A stretch of DNA of 40,361 nt from Verrucomicrobiota bacterium (GTDB lineage: Bacteria; Verrucomicrobiota; Verrucomicrobiia; Chthoniobacterales; UBA10450): the NCBI GenBank assembly GCA_003218885.1, contig QHOV01000082.1:1-40361 (forward strand). The letters run 5' to 3'. The notes beneath the pieces are model-generated. The model did no database searches. It was not told the DNA's origin and saw only the letters and a program-made list of their open reading frames with translations. The first letter of the stretch is position 1; the number at the start of each line of letters is the position of its first letter. The translations under genes were made by a program, and so were the position numbers. Shown here one piece after another: positions 31,076-39,195 of this stretch.

Positions 31076-32330
31076 TCGCATCCGGCGTTGGCCCCCCGCC
31101 GAGCACCCATTCATAAACCGAGCGCATCTGTTCGCCAATTCGAGGCCATGAAAATCTTGTCGCCACCAGAGTGCGTCCACGAATACCCATTGCTCTGCGA
31201 TCGTCATCACTCATTTCTATGAGTTGTTTTAAGCCAGTGGCAATTTCCTCGGGGCTCGTTCCAATTTGTAACGCTGCTCCGGCAGTGAAGCCTTCGAGCA
31301 GATTACACTCGGATGTCATCAACACCGGCTTCGCGTACGCCCATGCTTCCAGCACCGTCATCGGAAGACCTTCACTCAATGATGGCAGGATGAATCCGTC
31401 GCAAGCGCGATAACAGTCGCTTTTGTCCGTGCCGAATCGGGACCCAAGAAAAGCCACAGAAGGCGAACCTGATGACTGAGCGTTGACCTCCCTGTCCGCC
31501 GTAGCCTTGGCGAAGGCGGATGACCTCTGACTGCTGACGTCTAAAACTGAAAGCCCGAGATTATCTGCCAGATGCTTGAGCTTCTCTTCATATCCGCCCT
31601 GGGACCAACCGGCGATAGCTAGGACCCACGGAGCGTTGGTCGAAGGATGCGAGTTGAGTGTTTGTTTCCAGACGCGAATAAGATTCCCCAAATTTTTCTT
31701 TGGATGCAGTCTGCCCAGATAAAGCAAAATTTTTCGGCCTTGGGCAAATGTTCGAAATACTGGACTCTCAGTTTTCAACGCTGAACTCTCAACCAGCTCA
31801 GGCAAATCAATTCCATTGGGAATTACGCAAATCGGGTTGCGCATTCCGTAGGAACGGATCGACCGCGCTTCTGCTTCGCACAGTGCACGCAGGCATGGCG
31901 CGCCGCGCAAATGTCGATCCTCATAAAGCAGCGCGGCGATTCGTTTTTTCCACATCGCATTTCGCAGCGCCCATGAGTCCAGCATACCCTCCGGGTGCAC
32001 GATGTAAGGCCGGCCCGTCCGCCGATGCCATTGTCGCGAGGCAACGGAGCAGTATTTCCACAAACCGTGTGTGGACAAAATATCGAGATCAGCGGCAAGC
32101 AGCGCCGGCACCAATTTATTGGAGTAGCCCCATGGGCGTAACTGCGGTCGATACGTGCAAACAGAAAGAGGCCGCCACTTTAGCAAATCGAATGTGCTAT
32201 TTGGATCGCTGATCCCAAACACGCTCGCGGTCGTATTTGTGGACGTCACTGCTTTGGCAAGTCCGCGCACGCTCTGAAACAAGCCGCCTGCTTCGCGCGA
32301 AACGCTGCTGACCAGAAAACCGACTTTCAT
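31038..32330 (-). CDS. GT4 glycosyltransferase carrying repeat-derived inserts
   Basis: A 430-residue GT-B glycosyltransferase. LLYLGRLHPKKNLGNLIRVW near 200 and DGFILPSLSEGLPMTVLEAW near 315 (E-x7-E motif) define the donor domain; FLVSSVSREAGGLFQSVRGL is the N-terminal acceptor loop. Three parts are encoded by repeats: ESSALKTESPV near 178-191, SSAFAKATADREVNAQSSG near 262-285 (a family B element with heptamer flanks) and the tail ERQESEIGV. All keep the frame. The second insert falls between the strand LSVLDV and SVAFLG, at a surface loop of this fold, so activity may survive. It is in the minus-strand run of four glycan genes. Confidence 0.88.
   Translation of the reverse strand: MKVGFLVSSVSREAGGLFQSVRGLAKAVTSTNTTASVFGISDPNSTFDLLKWRPLSVCTYRPQLRPWGYSNKLVPALLAADLDILSTHGLWKYCSVASRQWHRRTGRPYIVHPEGMLDSWALRNAMWKKRIAALLYEDRHLRGAPCLRALCEAEARSIRSYGMRNPICVIPNGIDLPELVESSALKTESPVFRTFAQGRKILLYLGRLHPKKNLGNLIRVWKQTLNSHPSTNAPWVLAIAGWSQGGYEEKLKHLADNLGLSVLDVSSQRSSAFAKATADREVNAQSSGSPSVAFLGSRFGTDKSDCYRACDGFILPSLSEGLPMTVLEAWAYAKPVLMTSECNLLEGFTAGAALQIGTSPEEIATGLKQLIEMSDDDRRAMGIRGRTLVATRFSWPRIGEQMRSVYEWVLGGGPTPDAIRYERQESEIGV
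31469..31553. repeat. Composite repeat inside GT4 gene: heptamers + family B + heptamers
   Basis: CTGATGA, CTGAGCG, TTGACCT lead into the 34-bp family B copy (31491-31524), which leads into GATGACC, TCTGACT, GCTGACG, TCTAAAA, CTGAAAG. The family B part is identical to the intergenic copy at 29158. The composite is in frame on the minus strand. Confidence 0.88.
31758..31799. repeat. 7-bp-phased tract (CTCTCAA type) inside GT4 gene
   Basis: TACTGGA, CTCTCAG, TTTTCAA, CGCTGAA, CTCTCAA, CCAGCTC in register; read in the GT4 frame as ELVESSALKTESPV. It lies in the linker before the donor domain. Confidence 0.65.
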
Positions 32331-32403
32331 GTGCTTAGAAGTGGCAGAGGCTGCCAGCGCTCAGTCACATCGTTCATTGATCTGTGCGTGGACGCACGCT
32401 TTC

Positions 32404-33621
32404 CTAGAGGGGCAATTTTATCAATGTGCGGCCGAGCAGCGAGACTTTTCGTGGATGGGTGAGCGCCAGTTTCGCGGCTTGCTCCAAACCTTCGCCGAAA
32501 TGCTCCGGCGCAAAATTCTCTGCGACTCTATAGCTCGCATCTCCGAGGTTCCTTCGTTCGTAGTCCGACAACGAAGCTATCTGTAACAGGCGCGACGGCA
32601 ATTCGCGCTCATCGATTGGATCAAAAGTAAACCCGTTGCCTCGCACAAGTTCCGGCACACAGCCGCATCGCTCCGACACAATCACCGGCAGTCCAGACGC
32701 GACGGCTTCATTCACAACCAGACCCCATTGCTCAGTCGTGCTGGCATGCACGAACGCCTTCGCTAAGGCATAGTAAACCGGCAACTCGTCGTACTGTTTG
32801 AAGCCGGGAAGATGCACGTTGGCGTGCAACCGGGGATCAGAAATCAGACGACAGAGATCAGCCTTGAGCGGCCCGTCACCGAGGATCACGAGATCCCACG
32901 GCGCGTTCTCCTTGCCGACGTCCGAACTCTGACGTCCGACCTCAGACCTCTGTCGATATTCCGCGTAAGCCCTGATGAGCCCGGGCAGATTCTTCTTCTC
33001 GATGAACCGCGCCGAAGCAACAAAGTAATTCTCCGGCAAGCCATACTGTTTTCTGACCTCTGACTTCCGACCTCTGGCCTCTTCCGCCCTTCGGCGGAAA
33101 TAGGCGTTATCGACTACATCGTATCCGGTAAAGATGCGGTCACGAAGCATCCCAAGCTCAACCAGATATTCAACGTGACGCTGACCGCCTACCAGCGCAG
33201 CTGAGTAAAGACCGACGACCCGTCGCTTGATCATTTCCTTCCACCAGGTGCGAGGTTCGTCCTGGCGCGCGCTCTCTGACATTAGGACCATGGGTATTCC
33301 CTGGCGCACACAACAATTCGCGGCAGCCAATGATCCGAAATCGTTCCAGCCGTTGACCGCCACTACATCGGGGTTCGCCTGCTCCAACGCAGACCAAAAC
33401 GCTCGCCGAAGTTGGGCCTTCGCCAGGTATTGGTCTGTTGCTTCAGAAAAGAGAGAAACTTTTTGATAATGCGCAGGCGCCTCCGCTGCGCCCCATGGCT
33501 CATCTCCTTTGGCTGACCATTCAATACCAGTTACCGACAATCTATCGGCCGCCGCATTCAGCCGCGCATGGTGATAAGGACCAATGTGATGAAAAACAAC
33601 AGCGATAGCAGGCTTATTCAT
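32404..33621 (-). CDS. GT4 glycosyltransferase with two heptamer-derived inserts
   Basis: A 405-residue GT-B glycosyltransferase. The parts FVASARFIEKKNLPGLIRAY near 198 and AFVHASTTEQWGLVVNEAVA near 285 (E-x7-E-type donor site) with ERCGCVPELVRGNGFTFDP are typical. Two short Arg/Ser/Glu-rich stretches, RRAEEARGRKSEVRKQYG near 175-192 and RQRSEVGRQSSDVGKENAP near 220-238, coincide exactly with 7-bp-phased DNA. Both keep the frame and sit in loops. This is the first gene of the minus-strand glycan run (GT4, GT4, WcaF-like, GT2). The substrate is unknown. Confidence 0.9.
   Translation of the reverse strand: MNKPAIAVVFHHIGPYHHARLNAAADRLSVTGIEWSAKGDEPWGAAEAPAHYQKVSLFSEATDQYLAKAQLRRAFWSALEQANPDVVAVNGWNDFGSLAAANCCVRQGIPMVLMSESARQDEPRTWWKEMIKRRVVGLYSAALVGGQRHVEYLVELGMLRDRIFTGYDVVDNAYFRRRAEEARGRKSEVRKQYGLPENYFVASARFIEKKNLPGLIRAYAEYRQRSEVGRQSSDVGKENAPWDLVILGDGPLKADLCRLISDPRLHANVHLPGFKQYDELPVYYALAKAFVHASTTEQWGLVVNEAVASGLPVIVSERCGCVPELVRGNGFTFDPIDERELPSRLLQIASLSDYERRNLGDASYRVAENFAPEHFGEGLEQAAKLALTHPRKVSLLGRTLIKLPL
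32914..32955. repeat. 7-bp-phased tract (TCYGACS type), six units, in GT4 gene
   Basis: GCCGACG, TCCGAAC, TCTGACG, TCCGACC, TCAGACC, TCTGTCG in exact register; encodes QRSEVGRQSSDVG on the minus strand. 42 bp is two 21-bp periods, which keeps the frame. Confidence 0.88.
33052..33099. repeat. 7-bp-phased tract plus hairpin in GT4 gene
   Basis: TCTGACC, TCTGACT, TCCGACC, TCTGGCC, TCTTCCG, then the perfect hairpin TTCCGCC-CTTC-GGCGGAA (33082-33099). The hairpin arms resemble those of family B (TCCGCC/GGCGGA). Confidence 0.85.
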
Positions 33622-33686
33622 CTTCGTGATCAGACAGGGACTTCCAGCGTTCCCACAGAACTAATCGAATGTTTTTCAGTGACCAT

Positions 33687-33712
33687 GCCAATAAAGCATT
33701 GCCAAATAAAGC
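33687..33712. promoter_or_regulatory. Direct repeat in divergent gap before 33752 gene
   Basis: GCCAATAAAGC and GCCAAATAAAGC follow each other, with starts 14 bp apart, in the 130-bp gap between the divergent GT4 gene and the gene at 33752. It could be a regulator site or chance; no clear promoter is seen. Confidence 0.2.
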
Positions 33713-33751
33713 CCGCTATGGCAGGAAAAGAGTGGTCAGCCGGAGAGCGCG

Positions 33752-35071
33752 GTGGTCGCGAAACGAAATGTTTTGAAGAGCCAGTTACCGCTCATCATTG
33801 TCGCGGCAACAGCGGTTTTGCTTGCCATCATTTATTTTTTTCATCCCCGCTCGAAATGCGAGAGCATCTTTGAACAAACCGCTGATCGACTGGGCGGAAA
33901 TCTGGAGTTTATCAACATCAAAGGCGGACTCGTGCTCGGTCGTGAGAAAGTGCAGGAGCTGACCGAAGGCTCTCAAAAAGTCGCGCTCCACTTAAAGACC
34001 TGTTGCATCGCGCAGCAGGCCGGCAGCATCAACGCAGACCAGTTCCAGTTTTGCATCAGCGGAGCCAAGGATTATGAAACGAAAATCATACAGGTCGCGA
34101 CGAATATTAAAGAGGCCAAAGCAGCAGAAGAACAGCAGAAGCCTGATCTCGCGAGGCAGAAAACGGAGCAAGCCAGGGCAGCGGCAAACGAAGCCATCAA
34201 CACCGAAAAGACCTTGGCCAAGACAACTGAGTCTTTGGCTGCGACTGCAACCCCCAAATCCACGTTGCAGCAGCCGTCAACAGCTATGTCGGCAGTCGAA
34301 TTTGAGAAAAGCTCTATGCCTGCAATCGTCGTCGAAAAGTTTGATGGTCCGCCTGATGCCTTGGATGAGTTCCACGTTGTAAAAGCCGGAACTAATTTGA
34401 GGGGCATGTATCAGGTAAAGTATCAACCAAAGCCCGGTAGCACGGTTGTTGTCGAACCGGGCACCTATGACGTCGTCGCGAGAACCAAGGGCGGCGGAAC
34501 CTACCTCTTGGCCGGAAATGTTGAAGTGAAGGATGGAACGATGGCCAGGATCAATCCCAATACGATCCTGGGTAGCATTATCGTCGATCCGCTTACTCGG
34601 AAGGAATTTCCCGAAATCAAGGAAGTCGTTGTCTTCGATGCGGGCACGACCGGACGCGCCCATGTTGCGGGCACGCCCCGGCTGATTCGTCAACGGACAG
34701 ATAAGCCAGCAGCCATGTTGCCGATCCCTGCCGGCACTTACGACGTGGAATGTAAGACTGCGGACGGCACTGAATTTACTCTCGTGAAGAACGTTTCAGT
34801 GAAGGCGCGCGAATCCAAGCGGATCACGACCGACAACGAAATAGCCGGGTTCGTCGTTAACGATCCAAAGGTAAGTGGACTGGAAATGGAAGCGATCTAC
34901 GCGCTTCGGGCTGGAACAAACGAGATCGCTGCGCAGGGCAAGCGTTTTGGCGATCCGATCCTGGTTTACGCCGGCGAAGCTTATGACATCGCTCTTAAAC
35001 AGTCAGGCGGGGTCGCGCGAATAAAAAATAACGTGACACCGAAACGCGGCGCGCTTACCGAAGTTCCCTGA
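33752..35071 (+). CDS. Membrane-anchored protein with three similar beta-modules
   Basis: A 439-residue protein with one N-terminal helix (LPLIIVAATAVLLAIIYFF, about residues 12-30), a cysteine pair region (LKTCCIAQQAG), a highly charged helical stretch (about 110-160, AKAAEEQQKPDLARQKTEQA) and then a beta-rich C-terminal half. That half has three similar modules marked GTYDVVARTKGG near 236, GTYDVECKTADG near 328 and EAYDIALKQSGG near 408; the first two end in GSIIVDP and GFVVNDP respectively. The modules look PEGA-like (short surface beta-domains), but this is pattern only. GTG 33752 has GGAGAG about 8 bp before it. No enzyme motif is seen. The function is unknown. Confidence 0.75.
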   Translation: MVAKRNVLKSQLPLIIVAATAVLLAIIYFFHPRSKCESIFEQTADRLGGNLEFINIKGGLVLGREKVQELTEGSQKVALHLKTCCIAQQAGSINADQFQFCISGAKDYETKIIQVATNIKEAKAAEEQQKPDLARQKTEQARAAANEAINTEKTLAKTTESLAATATPKSTLQQPSTAMSAVEFEKSSMPAIVVEKFDGPPDALDEFHVVKAGTNLRGMYQVKYQPKPGSTVVVEPGTYDVVARTKGGGTYLLAGNVEVKDGTMARINPNTILGSIIVDPLTRKEFPEIKEVVVFDAGTTGRAHVAGTPRLIRQRTDKPAAMLPIPAGTYDVECKTADGTEFTLVKNVSVKARESKRITTDNEIAGFVVNDPKVSGLEMEAIYALRAGTNEIAAQGKRFGDPILVYAGEAYDIALKQSGGVARIKNNVTPKRGALTEVP

Positions 35072-35126
35072 GAATCTGTGAGGCCTCCTGCAACGCCGCG
35101 GGCAACTGCGTCGTGTGGGTGAGATT

Positions 35127-38100
35127 TCAGTAGGAAATACGGAAGTCCTCTGGAAGCGCACCGCCGCCGGCTGTCGCGCCGGTTGAATCGTGTGCCGCAC
35201 CACTCGCAGCGGCTTTGGCTGGCGGCGAGGGAATGGGCTGTTGACCTTTTGCTTTGAGCGACTCGTTTAACGCGGGCAGGTCTTTCGCGAGCAATTGGTC
35301 GAATTGTTTTGTCGCGTCGGCGAGCTCTCGCTTGAGCGTGTCGATGTAAGCGATCTGGTAACCGCCCGGTTTTCCTTCGTAACTGAGGATCGCGCCGTAA
35401 AGCTGGTCGGTGTGCTCACGCAACCGTTCTTCGCCGGTGATCGCGCCGCCTTCAGTGGTAGCGACGATTTTCTTGCGCACGCCATCAACTTTTCCATCGA
35501 AATCGCTGACGTTTTCACGAATCGGATCGCCTTCCGGCAATGCTGCGGTACTCTGGGCCAGCGCCTTTCGCAACGCGACAATCCGTTCCAACAGCGCGCT
35601 TTCGTCTCCGAATAGCGCGTGGACCTTCATCGCTGCATCAAACTGCGCTTTGCGGTCTGCTTCGCTAAACTTCGCTCGGCGATCCAGACCCACCGTCAAT
35701 TTTGTTTCCGAAACTTTCCCGCCCTTTGTCAGGCGCACAGTGTAAACGCCGGGCACGAGACGCGGCCCGCGCGTTCCTGCGGACGCAATCTGCGCAGCAG
35801 GCGGCACGCGCGGCGGTTTCGCGCGCATCGCCCAGGTCACCCGGTTCAGGCCAGGGCGTCTGCTGGCCGGCAATTCGTCAATGACGCGGCCGGAGGCGTC
35901 CAGCACTTCCAGCTTCAATCTCCCAAAAAGATGGCGCTCGCGCTGATAGTAATTGATCACAGCTGCGTCCGGAGGGTTATCGCCGACAAACACCGCATCG
36001 CCATTGGCCCAGCCGCCGCTGCCTTCAATTCGCTGCTGCACCGGACGCGCTGACACGAAAACTGCATCCTGAGCCAGAAGATCTGGCGTCAAAGCGCGCA
36101 GCGGTGTGATGTCGTCCACGATCCAGATGCCGCGACCGTGCGTCGCCAGAACCAGATCATTGTCGCGCGGATGAATTGCCAGATCGCGAACGGCAACGGC
36201 AGGAAAATGGTTGCCTTTGAATTGCGCCCAGTTTTTGCCGCCGTCGATCGAGACCCAAACCCCAAACTCCGTGCCAAGAAACAGTAGGTCAGGTTTCACC
36301 AGGTCTTCCTTAATCACATGCGCGTAGCCGCGGACGCCTTTCACGTCCTGCGGAGTGACGAGCGGCGTCCAGGTTTTGCCGTAATCCGTCGTCTTGAAAG
36401 CGTACGGCGCCATGTCGCCGAACGTATGCCGATCAAACACGGCGTAGGCCGTGCCAGCATCAAAGTTGCCGGCCTGCACCCAGCTTACCCATGAATTCTT
36501 CGGCAAACCGGAAACGTTGCCGACGACATTTGTCCATGTCTTGCCACCGTCGCGCGTTAGCTGAAGATTGCCGTCATCGGTGCCGACCCATATCAGCCCT
36601 TTCTGTTTGGGCGATTCGCTGATGGAATAAATCGTGGTGTGCATTTCCGCCGACGAATTGTCCACGGTCACGCCGCCGGATTGCTCTTGCTTTTGCTTTT
36701 GGGGATCGTTCATGGTCAGGTCGGGCGAGATGCGCTCCCACGTCTGGCCGTGATCGCGAGAACGGAACAAGAATTGTGCGCCGACGTAGATGGTCCCCTT
36801 TTCATTCGGCGACAGCGCGATTGGCGTGTTCCAGTTGAACCGGAGTTTTTCGTTGTAGTTTGGTCGTGGCTTAATGTTGCGCGTCTGATGTGTCTTTCGA
36901 TTTACCCGACCGATCTCGCCGCCTTGGTATTCGGCATAAATGTAATCCGGATCCGCAGGGTCGGGAAACATCCAGAAACCATCGCCGTTGTACATGTTTT
37001 CCCACTGCGCGTTGGTGATGCCGCCAGGATACTGTGATTCGCCCACCCACGAACTGTTGTCCTGCAAACCGCCGTAAACCCGGTAGGGATCGTTATCGTC
37101 CATGCTGACGTGATAAAACTGCGATACCGGCAGATTATTTCCTTTCCACCATTTACTGCCGCCGTTGTACGAGTACCACATTCCGCCGTCGTCGCCCACG
37201 AATACCACTTGGGTATTGGTTGGATCGATCCACACATCATGCGCATCACCGTGCGCTCCTTGAAAACCGCCCACCACCGCAAAGCTCTTCCCTCCATCCT
37301 CACTGACAATCAGTGAGCCATCGGGCTTGAACAGGCGGTCTGGATTTTTTGGATCGACAATCAAATTCGCGAAGTAAAACGGCCGCCATACCATCCATTG
37401 GCTTTTGTCGCGCTTGTCCCACGTTGCCCCGCCATCATCGGAAACGAACAGCGCGCTGTTCGGCGATTCGACAAACGCGTAAACGCGTTTCGCATTCGAC
37501 GGCGCAACGGCCGCTGCGATGCGGCCGTATGGTTTCTTCGGAAAACCTTTGTTGGCCTCAGGCGTGATCTCCGCCCACGTCTCGCCGCCGTCTGTGGATC
37601 GAAACAGACCACTGCCCGAAGGCGCCGTGGGGCTTTCGCCGCCGGAGCGATACTCCCAGCCTTTACGCCGGAAATCCCACATGGCTGCCAACATCACGTC
37701 CGGATTCGTCGGATCGATTTCAATCGAAGTGCAGCCGGTGGAAAGATTGGAGCCCTTCAGGATTTGCTTCCACGTTTTGCCGCCATCAGTCGTCCGGTAA
37801 AGACCGCGATCCGGCGAATCGCTCCAAAGCGCGCCCGGGACGGCCACGAAAACCGTGTCGCTGTTCTTTGGGCTCACCACAATCCTTGCAATGCGCTCGG
37901 AGTTTTCCAAACCCGCGTGCGTCCAGGTTTCGCCCCCATCGGTTGACTTATGAATTCCGTCGCCAATGGAAACGCTGTTGCGCGTCCACGATTCACCAGT
38001 CCCAACCCAAACATTTTTCGAATTTTTCGGATCGAGCGCGATAGCGCCGATGGATTGCACAGGCTGCTCGTCAAAGACAGGTCGAAACCGGGTGCCGCTG

Positions 38101-38330
38101 TCGTCGGATTTCCAGACGCCGCCGCTGGCCGCGCCGACAAAGAGCGTGATTTTACCAGAGGGTTCTCGGGTTGCGGCGATGGCCGAGATGCGACCGCTCA
38201 TGGCTGCAGAACCAATGTTCCGCGCGCCGAGACCGGAGATGGTCGCCGAACTATAGGGAGCGTTTTGGGAGTAGGACGGAACGCTGCACAGAACCAGCGC
38301 AGCGGATAAAGAAAACTTCAAAGAGCGCAT
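35127..38330 (-). CDS. Exported Asp-box (BNR/VPS10-type) beta-propeller protein
   Basis: A 1067-residue protein with a signal peptide (about residues 1-21, ending PSYSQ). At least nine Asp-box motifs (S/T-x-D-x-G-x-T/x-W/F) are visible, for example KSTDGGETW, RTTDGGKTW, RSTDGGETW, VSDDGGATW, VSEDGGKSF, SRDHGQTW, TRDGGKTW, TTDYGKTW and SIDGGKNW, so residues about 40-720 probably form one or two propellers. The remaining 330 residues include a helical region (KREL ... QFDQLLAKDLPAL). The group is often annotated as VPS10/sortilin-type or as a glycosyl hydrolase, but no catalytic site can be assigned. It is separated by 18 bp from its stop-side neighbour, on the same strand as the LolA-like gene. 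Confidence 0.88.
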   Translation of the reverse strand: MRSLKFSLSAALVLCSVPSYSQNAPYSSATISGLGARNIGSAAMSGRISAIAATREPSGKITLFVGAASGGVWKSDDSGTRFRPVFDEQPVQSIGAIALDPKNSKNVWVGTGESWTRNSVSIGDGIHKSTDGGETWTHAGLENSERIARIVVSPKNSDTVFVAVPGALWSDSPDRGLYRTTDGGKTWKQILKGSNLSTGCTSIEIDPTNPDVMLAAMWDFRRKGWEYRSGGESPTAPSGSGLFRSTDGGETWAEITPEANKGFPKKPYGRIAAAVAPSNAKRVYAFVESPNSALFVSDDGGATWDKRDKSQWMVWRPFYFANLIVDPKNPDRLFKPDGSLIVSEDGGKSFAVVGGFQGAHGDAHDVWIDPTNTQVVFVGDDGGMWYSYNGGSKWWKGNNLPVSQFYHVSMDDNDPYRVYGGLQDNSSWVGESQYPGGITNAQWENMYNGDGFWMFPDPADPDYIYAEYQGGEIGRVNRKTHQTRNIKPRPNYNEKLRFNWNTPIALSPNEKGTIYVGAQFLFRSRDHGQTWERISPDLTMNDPQKQKQEQSGGVTVDNSSAEMHTTIYSISESPKQKGLIWVGTDDGNLQLTRDGGKTWTNVVGNVSGLPKNSWVSWVQAGNFDAGTAYAVFDRHTFGDMAPYAFKTTDYGKTWTPLVTPQDVKGVRGYAHVIKEDLVKPDLLFLGTEFGVWVSIDGGKNWAQFKGNHFPAVAVRDLAIHPRDNDLVLATHGRGIWIVDDITPLRALTPDLLAQDAVFVSARPVQQRIEGSGGWANGDAVFVGDNPPDAAVINYYQRERHLFGRLKLEVLDASGRVIDELPASRRPGLNRVTWAMRAKPPRVPPAAQIASAGTRGPRLVPGVYTVRLTKGGKVSETKLTVGLDRRAKFSEADRKAQFDAAMKVHALFGDESALLERIVALRKALAQSTAALPEGDPIRENVSDFDGKVDGVRKKIVATTEGGAITGEERLREHTDQLYGAILSYEGKPGGYQIAYIDTLKRELADATKQFDQLLAKDLPALNESLKAKGQQPIPSPPAKAAASGAAHDSTGATAGGGALPEDFRISY

Positions 38331-38348
38331 AAGTAAGCGGGTTAGGAT

Positions 38349-39101
38349 TTATCTGGAAGCGGTTGGAAAATGAAAGGTCGAATCGTCAACCGGTACGTTG
38401 GCTTCGACCTTATCGATGATGATCTTTCTCTTGTCAGGATCTCCTTTGCGACCGGACTCAATTGAGGTCGGAACGAATACGCCGGCTGCTTTCTCGTAAT
38501 CTCCGAGGTCAGTCTCAACTTCCTCGTACGCCCCGTGTCTCGTTCGCTGAGTCAGGATGCGGAATTCGAGGAAGTGATCGGGATCGAGATAGACAAAGCT
38601 CACGTCTCCGTTTTTGCGCACCACTTTTAGTTTGTGCGCCAGCGTTCCATCCACCTCTTCAGTCCCGAGATATTCAACAGTGCTTCCCTTTGCCTTCCAA
38701 TCCACGAGCGGCCCGTCAATCTCCGCCTGCTCCTGTAGAGATTTCAGATCGTCAGCCGACATTCTTTCGGGATCTCTGCGTCCAAAAAAGGGTGACACTC
38801 TCCAGCCTTCTTTTCCGTCGTACGCCTCGATTTGGGTCATGCCTTGGATTGTTCCTTCGGTTCGCACTTCGCTCGGTCGCTTTTTCGTTTGCAGATAAGC
38901 GAGCTGGATCTGGCCCTGTTGTATCAGCATTTTGCCACTAAGACGCAGGGATTGTAGCGCGTTTAGCGCATCGGCCCCGCCCTTGGCTTCGATATTCTTG
39001 GAAACCAACTGATCGACAGTCGCCTGACTTTCATTTTGAGCGAATCCTACCGGCACCGTGAAAGCAGCAGAGATAAAACAAATTATAAGACGTCGATTCA
39101 T
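38349..39101 (-). CDS. Exported LolA-like (outer-membrane-lipoprotein-sorting-type) protein
   Basis: A 250-residue exported protein, signal peptide MNRRLIICFISAAFTVPVGF. After LVSKNIEAKGGADALNALQS, a LolA/LppX-type beta-sheet is suggested by SLRLSGKMLIQQGQIQLAYL and EAYDGKEGWRVSPFFG, which match the family pattern of a Gly-x-Asp-rich turn and WxxxP. It probably binds a hydrophobic partner in the periplasm. ATG 39101 is chosen because an upstream start (39149) would place a polar 16-residue leader before the signal peptide. It precedes the propeller gene by 18 bp on the same strand, so the two may form an operon. Confidence 0.75.
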   Translation of the reverse strand: MNRRLIICFISAAFTVPVGFAQNESQATVDQLVSKNIEAKGGADALNALQSLRLSGKMLIQQGQIQLAYLQTKKRPSEVRTEGTIQGMTQIEAYDGKEGWRVSPFFGRRDPERMSADDLKSLQEQAEIDGPLVDWKAKGSTVEYLGTEEVDGTLAHKLKVVRKNGDVSFVYLDPDHFLEFRILTQRTRHGAYEEVETDLGDYEKAAGVFVPTSIESGRKGDPDKRKIIIDKVEANVPVDDSTFHFPTASR

Positions 39102-39142
39102 ATGAAGTTTGCGAGATGGATTTAGATAAGTGGTAGCACCGA

Positions 39143-39166
39143 TATGCAAAGCCGGGGCCTATGCAA
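39143..39166. repeat. Short direct repeat upstream of LolA-like gene
   Basis: TATGCAA occurs twice with a 10-bp GC-rich centre (AGCCGGGGCC). It may be an operator for the LolA-like gene or chance. Confidence 0.2.
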
Positions 39167-39195
39167 GCGGTCACTTCTTGGAATTATTTGCTTCC

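Noticed and set aside
35127-38330. Sialidase or other glycosidase activity for the Asp-box protein
   Set aside because: Asp-boxes alone mark propeller folds; no Arg triad, Tyr/Glu pair or other catalytic set can be placed.
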